From Collinsella sp. AM34-10 (GTDB lineage: Bacteria; Actinomycetota; Coriobacteriia; Coriobacteriales; Coriobacteriaceae), in the NCBI RefSeq assembly GCF_003469185.1, contig NZ_QSIL01000004.1, positions 62,001 through 126,000 of the forward strand: a DNA stretch of 64,000 bases. Direction: 5' to 3'. This document shows, in pieces, positions 22,579 to 31,270 of the stretch. A program made the position numbers and the translations under genes. The notes under the pieces are model-generated. The model worked only from the letters and a program-made list of their open reading frames with translations. It was not told the origin of the DNA and made no database searches. Within the stretch, counting starts at the first letter, position 1; each line of letters opens with the position of its first letter.

Positions 22579-24153
22579 TTACAGCTGGTACAGCGTGGTG
22601 AACTTGTCCTGCAGGTAGCTGCAGTAGTAGCGGGCGTCAAAGTCCATGCCGCAGGCGCCCTTGATGAGCTCCGGCGCGTCTTTGGCGCGGCCCCACTGCC
22701 AAATGCGCTCGCCCAGCCAGGCGCGAACGGGCGCCAAATCGCCGCTCGCACAGGCGCCGTTGAGGTCGACACCGTCGCGGCACATGGCCGGCACAAACAT
22801 GGCATCGTAGGCGCTACCCAGCGCATACGTGGGGAAGTAGCCAAACGAGCCGCCGCTCCAGTGCGTATCCTGCAGGCAGCCGTGCGTGTCGTCGGGAACG
22901 GGAATGCCAAGGTACTCGTCCATAAAGCGGTTCCAAAGCGCGGGGATATCCTTGGCCGTGGCCACGCCGGCAAACAGCATGCGCTCGATCTGGTAGCGCA
23001 CCATAATATGTAGCGGATAGGTGAGCTCGTCGGCCTCGGTGCGGATCAACGACGGCTGCGCGATGTTCACGGCGCGGTAGAGCGTGTCCTCGTCCACGCT
23101 GCCGTAGACCTCGGGCGCGTGGCGGCGCAGCACCTCGAGCAGCGGTCCCATAAAGGCGCGGCTGCGACCCACGGTGTTCTCAAAAAAGCGGCTCTGGCTC
23201 TCGTGGATGCCCATGGAGGTGCCGCCTTCCAGGCAGGTGCGCGCATAGGCGGGATTGACGCCCAGCTCGTACATGGTGTGCCCCGCCTCGTGGATGATGC
23301 TGTAGACGTTGGAGATACAGTCGTCCTCGTAGATGTGCGTCGCGATGCGCGCATCGCCCACGGCAAAGCCCTCGCTAAACGGATGCTCGGTAAAAGCAAG
23401 CGTGGTGTCGTCCAGGTCCAGGCCGACAAGCTTCATAAGGTCAAAGCTCATGGCGCGCTGGGCGGCCTCGGGCACGCGGGCGTGCAAAAAGTCGGCAGCG
23501 GGTTGCTGGCCGCGTTCGCCGATGGCGTGCACGAGCGGCACGACCGTGGCCTTGACCTCATCGCAAAACGCGTCGAAGCTCTCGGTGGAAAGGCCACGCT
23601 CGTACTGGTCGAGCCACACGTCGTATGGGTCGCGCTTGGGGTCCATGAGCTCGGCTTGATGCTTAAGCTGGGCGACGATTCTATCCACATAGGGCTCAAA
23701 GCTCGCCCAGTCATTGGCCGTCTTGGCCTTGTGCCACACGGCGTCTGCCTCGCAGGTGAGCCTGGTCCAGGTCTCGGCTTCTTCGATGGGAATGGCGCTT
23801 GCCTCGCGCTGGTCGCGGCCGAGCACGCGGATCTCGTCGAGCAGTTGCGGGTCATTGATCTTGCCGCCGGCGACGGTTTCGCGTGCCAGCGAGCGCACAA
23901 GCTCAATGGACTTTTCGCTGGTCAGGAGCTTATGGTGCTCGCCGGCAAGGGTGCCCATGGCGTCGGCACGGGCGGCGGCACCGTTGGCGGGAGCAATGGT
24001 CGCGCCGTCAAACTCGGCAATCTTGAGCAGGTACTCGCGAGTCCACAGCTTGCCCTCGAGCTTGCGGAATTTTTTGACGGCCTTATCGACCTTCATGCCT
24101 TTGGATGTCTTGCCCACTACAGGCTCGGCCTTCTTATCGAGTTTCTTTCCCAT
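22579..24153 (-). CDS. Carboxypeptidase Taq (M32 family metallopeptidase)
   Basis: A 524-residue zinc carboxypeptidase that removes C-terminal residues from peptides in the cytoplasm. The HEAGH zinc motif (H288-H292) sits in YSIIHEAGHTMYELGV and is followed by SMGIHESQSRFFENTVGRS, which holds the third zinc ligand and the M32 HESQ signature; HIMVRYQIERMLF is another family block. Length is normal for M32 (about 500). The start ATG at 24153 is preceded by AAGGAT at suitable distance; an upstream in-frame ATG lies in the region shared with the divergent pheS leader. The gene is transcribed away from pheST and ends at the bidirectional terminator. Confidence 0.93.
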   Translation of the reverse strand: MGKKLDKKAEPVVGKTSKGMKVDKAVKKFRKLEGKLWTREYLLKIAEFDGATIAPANGAAARADAMGTLAGEHHKLLTSEKSIELVRSLARETVAGGKINDPQLLDEIRVLGRDQREASAIPIEEAETWTRLTCEADAVWHKAKTANDWASFEPYVDRIVAQLKHQAELMDPKRDPYDVWLDQYERGLSTESFDAFCDEVKATVVPLVHAIGERGQQPAADFLHARVPEAAQRAMSFDLMKLVGLDLDDTTLAFTEHPFSEGFAVGDARIATHIYEDDCISNVYSIIHEAGHTMYELGVNPAYARTCLEGGTSMGIHESQSRFFENTVGRSRAFMGPLLEVLRRHAPEVYGSVDEDTLYRAVNIAQPSLIRTEADELTYPLHIMVRYQIERMLFAGVATAKDIPALWNRFMDEYLGIPVPDDTHGCLQDTHWSGGSFGYFPTYALGSAYDAMFVPAMCRDGVDLNGACASGDLAPVRAWLGERIWQWGRAKDAPELIKGACGMDFDARYYCSYLQDKFTTLYQL

Positions 24154-24284
24154 ACCATATCCTTGATCTCGCAGGTCGAGCGCCACGGGTGGGCGCGCGG
24201 CCAGTTTGCACAGCTACTCGCCTTGTACCCAGCGCGAACAAAACGGAACGCGGCGATACGCCCACATGATGTGCTATCCTATAG

Positions 24285-24572
24285 CCCAATGCGTTGACGG
24301 AGAGGGTTTTGCCCGCCGCGTCGCCGGCAAGAGAGGGAAGGTCATGGGCTGCAAACCTTCCTGCGGTGGCAAGGGCCAAGCGTTCACTCCCGAGCAGCGA
24401 CCTCAACGGGCGCGCGGCCAGCGGCGGCGATGTCCCCAGTAGGGAAGCCGCGAGCCTCGCGACAAGGGGCGAAGAGTGGGCACGGCGGGCCAGACATCCG
24501 CCGGGTCAAACAAGGTGGTACCGCGGAATTCAACCGTCCTTGGGCAATGCACATGCCCGAGGACGGTTTTTT
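24285..24572 (+). promoter_or_regulatory. T-box riboswitch leader of pheST
   Basis: The T-box bulge sequence AAGGTGGTACCGCGG lies at 24512-24526. It is followed by a terminator hairpin (stem ACCGTCCTTGGGCA with TGCCCGAGGACGGT, 24533-24567) and a T6 run. Upstream is a GC-rich structured region with a GAGAG segment and distal-loop-like CTGCGGTGGC. The best specifier candidate is TTC followed by A at 24383-24385, matching Phe and the downstream genes. Uncharged tRNA-Phe would base-pair with the bulge and prevent termination. The bulge and terminator are certain; the specifier position is inference. Confidence 0.9.
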
Positions 24573-24658
24573 GTTACCGAACCGGGCCGCGTTTTCGCAA
24601 CGCCAGGCGGCGGCAGTCGTCCCGGCGAGTGGGGAGCGCGAGAGACGAAAGGGAAGAC

Positions 24659-25735
24659 ATGAGTCTGATTGATGATCTGGTCAAACTCGAGGAAGAGGCC
24701 AAGGAGCTCGTCGCAGGCGCCGACGACGCCGCCAAGCTCGAGGCTGCACGCGTTGAGTTGCTCGGTCGCAAGGGCCGCATCACCGGCCTGATGCGCATGA
24801 TGGGCAAGCTCGCCCCCGAGGATCGTCCCGTGATGGGCAAGCGCGCCAACGAGATGCGCCAGCTGATCGAGGGCATGCTCGACGAGCGTACCACCGAGAT
24901 GAAGGCCGCCGCCCTCAAGCACGCACTCGAGCACGAGGCCGTCGACATCACGCTGCCGGGTATCCGTCCGCAGATCGGTCACCAGCACCTGATCAAGCAG
25001 ATCATCGAGGAGGCCGAGGACATCTTCTGCGGCATCGGCTACACCGTCGAGTCCGGCCCCATGGTCGACACCTCCTACTACAACTTCACCGCGCTCAACG
25101 CCCCCATGGATCACCCGAGCCGCTCGGCACGCGACACCTTCTACGTGGTCGACAACAACCCCGGCAGCGTCGCGCACCCTGAGGCTCACGCCCACGGCGA
25201 GTCCGACGTGCTGCTGCGCACCCAGACTTCGGGCGTGCAGATCCACACTATGGAGTCGCAAAAGCCGCCCATCTACATGATCTGCCCGGGCACCGTCTAT
25301 CGTCCCGACACGGCCGACGCCTGCCACCTGCCGCAGTTCAACCAGATCGAGGGCCTGGTCGTTGACGAGGGCATCACCTTTGGCGACCTCAAGGGCACGC
25401 TCGACTACTTTGTTAAGTGCATGTTTGGCGAGGATCGCAAGACGCGTTACCGCCCGCACTTCTTCCCCTTCACCGAGCCTAGCTGCGAGGTGGACGTGAG
25501 CTGCCACGTCTGCGGCGGCAAGGGCTGCAACTTCTGCAAGCACAGCGGCTGGATCGAGATCCTGGGCTGCGGCATGGTCGACCCCAACGTCCTGATCAAC
25601 TGCGGCATCGACCCCGAGAAGTACACCGGCTTCGCCTTTGGTATTGGCGCCGAGCGCGTCGCGGCCCTGCGCTACGACCTGCCCGACCTCAGAACTCTCA
25701 TGACGGGCGATATGAGGTTCCTCAATCAGTTCTAA
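24659..25735 (+). CDS. pheS: Phenylalanine-tRNA ligase alpha subunit
   Basis: A 358-residue catalytic subunit that charges tRNA-Phe. The N-terminal coiled coil (about 1-90) binds tRNA. The class II core has motif 2 in VYRPDTADACHLPQFNQIEG and motif 3 in GFAFGIGAERVAALRY. A Cys cluster (CHVCGGKGCNFCKHSGWIEI) sits between them, as in many bacterial PheS. The start at 24659 follows AAAGGGAAG and lies 87 bases after the T-box terminator; the open frame further upstream is leader RNA. Next comes pheT after 45 bases, in one operon under T-box control. Confidence 0.96.
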   Translation: MSLIDDLVKLEEEAKELVAGADDAAKLEAARVELLGRKGRITGLMRMMGKLAPEDRPVMGKRANEMRQLIEGMLDERTTEMKAAALKHALEHEAVDITLPGIRPQIGHQHLIKQIIEEAEDIFCGIGYTVESGPMVDTSYYNFTALNAPMDHPSRSARDTFYVVDNNPGSVAHPEAHAHGESDVLLRTQTSGVQIHTMESQKPPIYMICPGTVYRPDTADACHLPQFNQIEGLVVDEGITFGDLKGTLDYFVKCMFGEDRKTRYRPHFFPFTEPSCEVDVSCHVCGGKGCNFCKHSGWIEILGCGMVDPNVLINCGIDPEKYTGFAFGIGAERVAALRYDLPDLRTLMTGDMRFLNQF

Positions 25736-25780
25736 ATCACCCGTTTTATCAGGCATTTCTTTCTCATAAGGAGTAATCAA

Positions 25781-28234
25781 GTGAGAGTTTCTTACGACTG
25801 GCTCAAGACCATGATCGATATTCCGGAGGATCCCAAGACCCTTTCGGACGAATATATCCGTACCGGTACCGAGGTCGAGGCGATCGACACCGTGGGCGAG
25901 TCCTTCGACCACGTGGTGACTGCCAAGGTGCTCACCAAGACCCCGCACCCCGATAGCGACCACATGTATGTGTGCTCGGTCGACGTGGGCGACAAGAACC
26001 TCGACGCCGACGGCAACCCCGCCCCGCTGCAGATCGTCTGCGGCGCGCAGAACTTTGAGGCCGGCGACCACATCGTCACGGCCATGATCGGTGCTGTGCT
26101 TCCCGGCGACGTTAAGATCAAGAAGAGCAAGCTTCGCGGCGTCGTGTCCATGGGCATGAACTGCTCTGCGCGCGAGCTCGGCCTGGGCGGCGATCACTCC
26201 GGCATCATGATCCTGCCCGAGGATACGCCCTGCGGCATGCCGTTTGCCGAGTACGTGGGCTCGAGCGATACCGTGCTCGACTGCGAGATCACGCCCAACC
26301 GTCCCGACTGCCTGTCCATGATTGGCATGGCCCGCGAGACCGGTGCCATCTTCGACCGCGATTTCCATGTTGAGCTGCCCGCCATCAAGGCGGAGACTGG
26401 CCGCGCGACCGACGACGAGCTTTCGGCCGAGATTGCCGACGAGGGCCTGTGCGACCGCTATGTCGCCCGCATCGTGCGCAACGTGAAGGTCGGTCCCTCG
26501 CCCGACTGGATGGTCAAGCGCCTCAACGCCCTGGGCGTGCGTCCGCACAACAACATCGTCGACATCACCAACTATGTGATGATGCTCACCGGTCAGCCGC
26601 TGCATGCCTTTGACCTGGATACCTTTGCCGAACGCGATGGCCATCGCCGCGTGGTGGTTCGCGCCGCCCAACAGGACGAGAAGTTCACGACCCTCGACGG
26701 CGAGGAGCGCACGCTCGACGCCGGCATGGGCCTCATCACCGACGGCGAGCGTCCCGTGGCGCTGGCCGGCGTTATGGGCGGCATGGATTCCGAGATCGAG
26801 GATGACACCGTCGACGTGATGGTCGAGAGTGCCTGCTTCAACGCCGGTCGCACCTCGCACACCAGCCGCGATCTGTCGCTGATCTCCGACGCCTCCATCC
26901 GTTTTGAGCGCCAGGTCGATGAGACCGGCTGCGTGGATGTCGCCAACGTTACCTGCGCGCTGATCGAGGAGATCGCCGGCGGCGAGGTCGCTCCCGGCTA
27001 CGTCGACGTGTTCCCCGCGCCCAAGACCATCGACAGCATCAAGCTGCGCCTGGCCCGCGTGCATGCCATCTGCGGCGCCGACATCGAGCCCGACTTTATC
27101 GAGCGTTCGCTCACCCGCCTGGGCTGCACCGTCGAGCGCGACGGCGAGGACTTTATGGTCACTCCGCCGAGCTTCCGCCCCGACCTGCCGCGCGAGATCG
27201 ATCTGATTGAGGAGGTCCTGCGCCTGTGGGGCATGGGCCGCGTGACGGCGACCATCCCGGCCGCCAAGAACCACATCGGCGGTCTGACCCGCGAGCAGAA
27301 GCTCACCCGCAAGGTCGGCGAGATCCTGCGCGCCTGCGGCCTCAACGAGACCACGACCTTTGGCTTTGCCGCCCCGGGCGACCTGGAGAAGATCGGCATG
27401 TCCACCGAGGGCCGCGGCTGCCCCGTGGTGCTCATGAATCCGCTGGTGGCCGAGCAGACCGAGATGCGTCGCTCGCTGCTGCCGGGCCTGCTGCAATCCG
27501 TGGCCTATAACGAGGCCCACGGCACGCCCAACGTGCACCTGTACGAGGTCGGCAGCCTGTTCCACGGCCGCGAGAATGCCAGCCTGCCCAAGGAGACCAA
27601 GTCCGTGGCGGGCGTGCTCTCGGGCCAGTGGAGCGAGCAGTCTTGGAGCATGAAGTACCGCAAGCTGCGTTTCTTCTTTGGCAAGGGCATTGTCGAGGAG
27701 CTGCTCGCCCAGCTGCGTATCGAGAAGGTCCGCTTCCGTCCCGCCGAGGGCGAGGGCTATGCCTTCTTGCAGCCGGGTCGTGCCGCCGAGGTTCTGTCCG
27801 GCGGTACCGTGCTGGGCTGGGTCGGCGAGATCCACCCCGAGGCGCGCGAGGCGATGGGCATCGATGAGGTCGTCGTTGCCTTTGAGCTCGACCTGGACAA
27901 GCTGATCAAGGGCGCCCGCAATCAGGAGAACTACCGCGAGTTCTCGCAGTATCCGGCTGTTGAGCACGATCTGGCTATCGTGGTCGATAACTCCGTGACC
28001 TGCGAGGATCTTGAGCGCCGCATTACCAGCGCCGGCGGCAAGCTGCTCGAGGGCGTGCGTCTGTTCGACGTCTATCGCGATCCGGTCCGCGTGGGCGTGG
28101 GCAAAAAGTCCATGGCCTTCGCGCTTACGTATCGCTCCGACGACCACACGCTCACCAGCGAAGAGGTCGAGAAGGCGCACCAGAAGATCGTCACCAAGGT
28201 GTGCAAGGGCGTAAACGGCGAGGTCCGCGGCTAG
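25781..28234 (+). CDS. pheT: Phenylalanine-tRNA ligase beta subunit
   Basis: An 817-residue non-catalytic subunit of the (alpha-beta)2 synthetase. Domains in order: tRNA-binding/OB fold (about 40-150), B3/B4 editing domain (about 215-385, with the NNIVDITNYVM block), B5 domain (about 400-475), core-like domain (about 480-700), and a C-terminal FDX-ACB anticodon-binding domain (about 720-817, YPAVEHDLAIVVD onward). The GTG start follows AAGGAG. The length is normal and no disruption is visible. It is cotranscribed with pheS and followed by a GC-rich hairpin. Confidence 0.96.
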   Translation: MRVSYDWLKTMIDIPEDPKTLSDEYIRTGTEVEAIDTVGESFDHVVTAKVLTKTPHPDSDHMYVCSVDVGDKNLDADGNPAPLQIVCGAQNFEAGDHIVTAMIGAVLPGDVKIKKSKLRGVVSMGMNCSARELGLGGDHSGIMILPEDTPCGMPFAEYVGSSDTVLDCEITPNRPDCLSMIGMARETGAIFDRDFHVELPAIKAETGRATDDELSAEIADEGLCDRYVARIVRNVKVGPSPDWMVKRLNALGVRPHNNIVDITNYVMMLTGQPLHAFDLDTFAERDGHRRVVVRAAQQDEKFTTLDGEERTLDAGMGLITDGERPVALAGVMGGMDSEIEDDTVDVMVESACFNAGRTSHTSRDLSLISDASIRFERQVDETGCVDVANVTCALIEEIAGGEVAPGYVDVFPAPKTIDSIKLRLARVHAICGADIEPDFIERSLTRLGCTVERDGEDFMVTPPSFRPDLPREIDLIEEVLRLWGMGRVTATIPAAKNHIGGLTREQKLTRKVGEILRACGLNETTTFGFAAPGDLEKIGMSTEGRGCPVVLMNPLVAEQTEMRRSLLPGLLQSVAYNEAHGTPNVHLYEVGSLFHGRENASLPKETKSVAGVLSGQWSEQSWSMKYRKLRFFFGKGIVEELLAQLRIEKVRFRPAEGEGYAFLQPGRAAEVLSGGTVLGWVGEIHPEAREAMGIDEVVVAFELDLDKLIKGARNQENYREFSQYPAVEHDLAIVVDNSVTCEDLERRITSAGGKLLEGVRLFDVYRDPVRVGVGKKSMAFALTYRSDDHTLTSEEVEKAHQKIVTKVCKGVNGEVRG

Positions 28235-28341
28235 GATTTGCGCTGGGTATAGGTCAGCTGTGGCTGCTGCTGAGTCCTACGTGACCGCTATGCTCGGTAT
28301 GAGACACCGCTGAGCCTGCATATATGACACGCGCATTACAT

Positions 28342-28377
28342 AACGGCGTGCTGCTTTGTCGGCAGTGCGCCGTTTTG
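28342..28377 (+). terminator. Hairpin after pheT, overlapping the importer promoter
   Basis: AACGGCG and CGCCGTT arms enclose a TGC-rich inner stem, followed by TTTTGC. It lies about 110 bases after the pheT stop and overlaps the -35 region of the next promoter. The rest of 28235-28341 shows nothing recognisable. Confidence 0.55.
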
Positions 28378-28422
28378 CTATGATAGCCCGCGGCGTGTTA
28401 CGAATCTAACAATACGTAACAC
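28356..28422 (+). promoter_or_regulatory. Promoter and NikR-type operator of the metal importer
   Basis: TTGTCG (28356-28361) and TATGAT (28379-28384) are spaced by 17 bases. Directly downstream, at 28395-28422, GTGTTAC and GTAACAC form an inverted repeat with a 14-base spacer. GTGTTAC-N13/14-GTAACAC is a described NikR-type operator form, as far as I recall from comparative work on nickel regulons. A repressor bound here would block transcription of cbiMQO when the metal is plentiful. The promoter and palindrome are visible; NikR identity is inference. Confidence 0.6.
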
Positions 28423-28479
28423 TCTTAAGGTGATTTAAGCGGCGTTGCAATTCCGTGCGCCGATAACCGGGAGGCGTAC

Positions 28480-29562
28480 ATGCACATTCCAGATAATTAT
28501 CTGTCTCCGCAGACCGATGCCGTCATGGCGGTGGCAATGGTGCCCGTTTGGGTTCACTGCATCAAGAAGGTGCGCGCCACGCTCGATCGCGAGCACATGG
28601 CGTTCCTGGGCATCTGCGCCGCATTCTCCTTCTTGCTCATGATGTTCAACGTGCCGCTGCCCGGCGGTACCACTGGTCACGCCGTTGGTGGCGCGCTCAT
28701 CGCGCTGCTGCTAGGCCCCGAGGCTGCTGCCATTGCCGTCTCGGTCGCGCTGGCGCTGCAGGCGCTGCTGTTTGGCGACGGTGGCGTTCTGTCGTTTGGT
28801 GCCAACTGCTTTAACATGGCCTTTGTGCTGCCGTTTGTCGCTGCTATCGTGTTCCGTGCGCTCAACAGCCGTCTGCACGACAAGAGCTGGGGCACCTCGG
28901 TTTCTGCCATCGTGAGCGGTTGGGTCGGCCTGTGCGTAGCGGCCCTCTGCGCGGCGATCGAGTTCGGTATTCAGCCGATGCTCTTCACCAACGCCTCGGG
29001 CGCGCCGCTGTACTGCCCCTTCCCGCTGTCCGTGGCTATTCCGGCTATGTTGATCCCGCATATGCTGGTTGCCGGCGTGATCGAGGGCGTGGCAACGGCC
29101 GCCATCTACGGTTTCATTAAGAAGACGGCGCCGGGCATTATCGTCGGCCCCGAAGCCGCCGATGGCCAGCTTGCCGCCGATGGTACCGCCAAGAAGACTT
29201 CCCTGATCCCCACGCTCATTCTGGTCGCCGTGCTTGTCGTGGCTACGCCGCTCGGCTTGCTTGCCACCGGTGACGCCTGGGGTGAGTGGGACGCCGAGGG
29301 CGCCGCGACCGCCGTTCAGGAGGCTGGCGACGACAGCCTGCAGGCTTCGGTCGGCCTCGATACCCCGACCTTTGCCGACGCGCTGCCCACGGGTGATTAC
29401 CTGCAGGCCTATTCCGAGGAGCAGGGTCTTGGCTTTGCCGGTCAGGCTGCCATGTATATCCTGTCCGGCGTGATTGGCGTGGCGGTGCTCACCATCGCAT
29501 TCCGTCTGATCTCGCTGACGGTTAAGGAAAGCGGTGCTCATGGCAATAGCCGAGCTGCCTAG
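28480..29562 (+). CDS. cbiM: CbiM/NikM-type ECF transporter with fused PDGLE domain
   Basis: A 360-residue substrate-binding membrane component for cobalt or nickel uptake. It begins MHIPDNYLSPQTDA; the metal is bound by the free N-terminus and His2, the hallmark of CbiM/NikM, so the start is fixed. Six or so membrane helices (to about 220) include HAVGGALIALLLGPEAAAI and VLSFGANCFNMAF. The C-terminal part (about 245-355) has two further spans flanking an extracellular loop, with PLGLLATGD matching the PDGLE/NikN-type domain, fused here instead of separate. The N-terminal MHIPDN replaces the common MHIPDG. Operon with cbiQ and cbiO; the operator suggests nickel. Confidence 0.9.
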   Translation: MHIPDNYLSPQTDAVMAVAMVPVWVHCIKKVRATLDREHMAFLGICAAFSFLLMMFNVPLPGGTTGHAVGGALIALLLGPEAAAIAVSVALALQALLFGDGGVLSFGANCFNMAFVLPFVAAIVFRALNSRLHDKSWGTSVSAIVSGWVGLCVAALCAAIEFGIQPMLFTNASGAPLYCPFPLSVAIPAMLIPHMLVAGVIEGVATAAIYGFIKKTAPGIIVGPEAADGQLAADGTAKKTSLIPTLILVAVLVVATPLGLLATGDAWGEWDAEGAATAVQEAGDDSLQASVGLDTPTFADALPTGDYLQAYSEEQGLGFAGQAAMYILSGVIGVAVLTIAFRLISLTVKESGAHGNSRAA

Positions 29563-30376
29563 CTGGCTTGCGGTCGAGCAACGTTACGAGCCCGCGGGGG
29601 CTCGGCATCGTGTGATGCAAAAGAATGTCCTGCACCTGGCGAGCCTGCTTGAGCGGGTTCGCCTGGGTGGAGGCGCGCACGAGGGCGGGTCGATGGTCGA
29701 CCGCGCCCTTTCTTGCGTTTCGGCTCCGGTGCGCCTGGTGGGGATGTTCGTCTGCGTCCTGTGCGTGTGCCTGACGCAAAGCCCGCTGTACCTGATGTTG
29801 ATGGCGGCGATCGCGTTGGTGCTGGTCGCGGTGCGCCCCGCACGCGGGCTGCGTGCGACCTTTGTACCGGCGCTCGGCGCCACGGGGCTTGCGGTGGTTC
29901 TGGCACTGCCTGCCCTGCTGCTGGGCGCGTCTGCCACGGGCGCCATGCTCAAGATCGCGCTCAAGACCTTCATTAATGTGTCGCTGGTGCTGGGCGTTTC
30001 GTGGACGCTTACCTGGAGCCGCATGTCGGCGGCGCTCAAAATGCTGCGCCTGCCCGACGAGGTTATCTTTACGTTTGATATGGCACTCAAGCATATCGAG
30101 GTGCTGGGACGCACGGCGCACGATCTGTGCGAATCGGTCATGCTGCGCAGTGTCGGTTCCGCGCCTGCGGGTTTTTCGCGCACCGATTCGCTGGCGGGTA
30201 TCATGGGCATGACGTTTATCAAGGCGATGGAATGCAGCCGCGCGATGGACGAGGCCATGCTGTGTCGCGGCTTCGCCGGCGTGTATCCGGCGCCTGCACG
30301 GAGCGGCTTTGGCTGGCGCGATGCGGTTTATGCGGCCGTTGTGGTGCTGCTTGCCGTGTTGTGCGCGGTGCTGTAG
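29540..30376 (+). CDS. cbiQ: ECF transporter transmembrane component CbiQ
   Basis: A 278-residue membrane protein linking the metal-binding component to the ATPase. Hydrophobic segments lie in the first two thirds (about 55-150). The coupling helices contain SRMSAALKMLRLPDE and the C-terminal AMDEAMLCRGFAG, the two Ala-Arg-Gly-type motifs that dock on the ATPase. A last span ends the protein. The ATG at 29540 follows AAGGAAAG and overlaps cbiM by 23 bases; a GTG two codons earlier is also possible. Expressed as part of the three-gene importer. Confidence 0.9.
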   Translation: MAIAELPSWLAVEQRYEPAGARHRVMQKNVLHLASLLERVRLGGGAHEGGSMVDRALSCVSAPVRLVGMFVCVLCVCLTQSPLYLMLMAAIALVLVAVRPARGLRATFVPALGATGLAVVLALPALLLGASATGAMLKIALKTFINVSLVLGVSWTLTWSRMSAALKMLRLPDEVIFTFDMALKHIEVLGRTAHDLCESVMLRSVGSAPAGFSRTDSLAGIMGMTFIKAMECSRAMDEAMLCRGFAGVYPAPARSGFGWRDAVYAAVVVLLAVLCAVL

Positions 30377-30420
30377 CGCGGGCGGTTTAACCGTCGATGT
30401 GAATAGGGAAGGGCGACGTT

Positions 30421-31191
30421 TTGGCAAACGATACGAATGGCGCGATGGGTGCGAGCGGTGCTGCCGGTGCCGAGGCCACGCCGCTCATCGAGTTTCGCGA
30501 CGTGGTGTTTTCCTATGCGGGTCATACGGTGGTCGACGGCGTTTCATTGCAGGTGAACCGTGGGGAGCTCGTTGCTCTGCTTGGTCCTAACGGCTGCGGC
30601 AAGACGACGATCATGCGTCTTATCAACGGCCTTGAACTCGCGGACGCAGGGGCATACCTGTTTGACGGGCACGTGATCGATGCGGCGTTTCTAAAGGATT
30701 CCGCGGCCGCTCAGCGTTTTCATCAGCGCGTGGGCTTTGTGTTCCAGAATGCCGATGCGCAGCTCTTTTGCGCCACGGTGGGCGAGGAAGTCGCGTTTGG
30801 CCCGGCTCAAATGGGGCTGCCGGCAGACGAGCTCGAGCGCCGCGTCCGCGATGCCATGGAGCTGTTCCAGGTTGCTGACCTTGCCGACGCCTCTCCCTAT
30901 CAGCTCTCGGGCGGGCAAAAGAAGCGCGTTGCGCTGGCCGCCGTCGTGTCGATGAATCCCGATATCCTGGTGCTCGACGAGCCTACCAATGGGCTCGACG
31001 AGGATTCATGCGACATCGTGGTCAACTTCTTGCTGGCCTACGTCGCGGCGGGTAAGACGGTCTTGATGAGTACACATCACCAGGATTTGGTGCGACGCCT
31101 GGGCGCCCGCGCCATCTATATCGATCGATATCACCATGTGGTTGTGGCGCCTTCGCCGTCGTATGGAACCGAAAGCGGTTCTACGGACTAG
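30421..31191 (+). CDS. cbiO: ECF transporter ATPase CbiO
   Basis: A 256-residue ABC ATPase energising metal uptake. Walker A is LLGPNGCGKTTIMRLI, the Q-loop is FVFQNADAQLF, the signature is YQLSGGQKKRVALAAVV, Walker B is ILVLDEPTNGLDE and the H-loop is MSTHHQDL. FQNxDxQLF and the short length are typical of ECF-type CbiO/EcfA. The TTG start at 30421 has GGGAAGGG upstream; an in-frame ATG at 30445 would lose eight polar residues only. Single-ATPase ECF transporters use a CbiO homodimer. Closes the operon. Confidence 0.92.
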   Translation: MANDTNGAMGASGAAGAEATPLIEFRDVVFSYAGHTVVDGVSLQVNRGELVALLGPNGCGKTTIMRLINGLELADAGAYLFDGHVIDAAFLKDSAAAQRFHQRVGFVFQNADAQLFCATVGEEVAFGPAQMGLPADELERRVRDAMELFQVADLADASPYQLSGGQKKRVALAAVVSMNPDILVLDEPTNGLDEDSCDIVVNFLLAYVAAGKTVLMSTHHQDLVRRLGARAIYIDRYHHVVVAPSPSYGTESGSTD

Positions 31192-31270
31192 TTGCTGCGT
31201 AGAGCGTGCGTAGCCGCCCGCGCGGCTTTGCCGTGATGGTATAGTTATCCAGGTTTTTATGGGGGTGGCT

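Noticed and set aside
24530..28180. A 1216-codon open frame opposite pheST
   Set aside because: Antisense shadow of two certain genes in a high-GC genome; no ribosome site and no recognisable motif.
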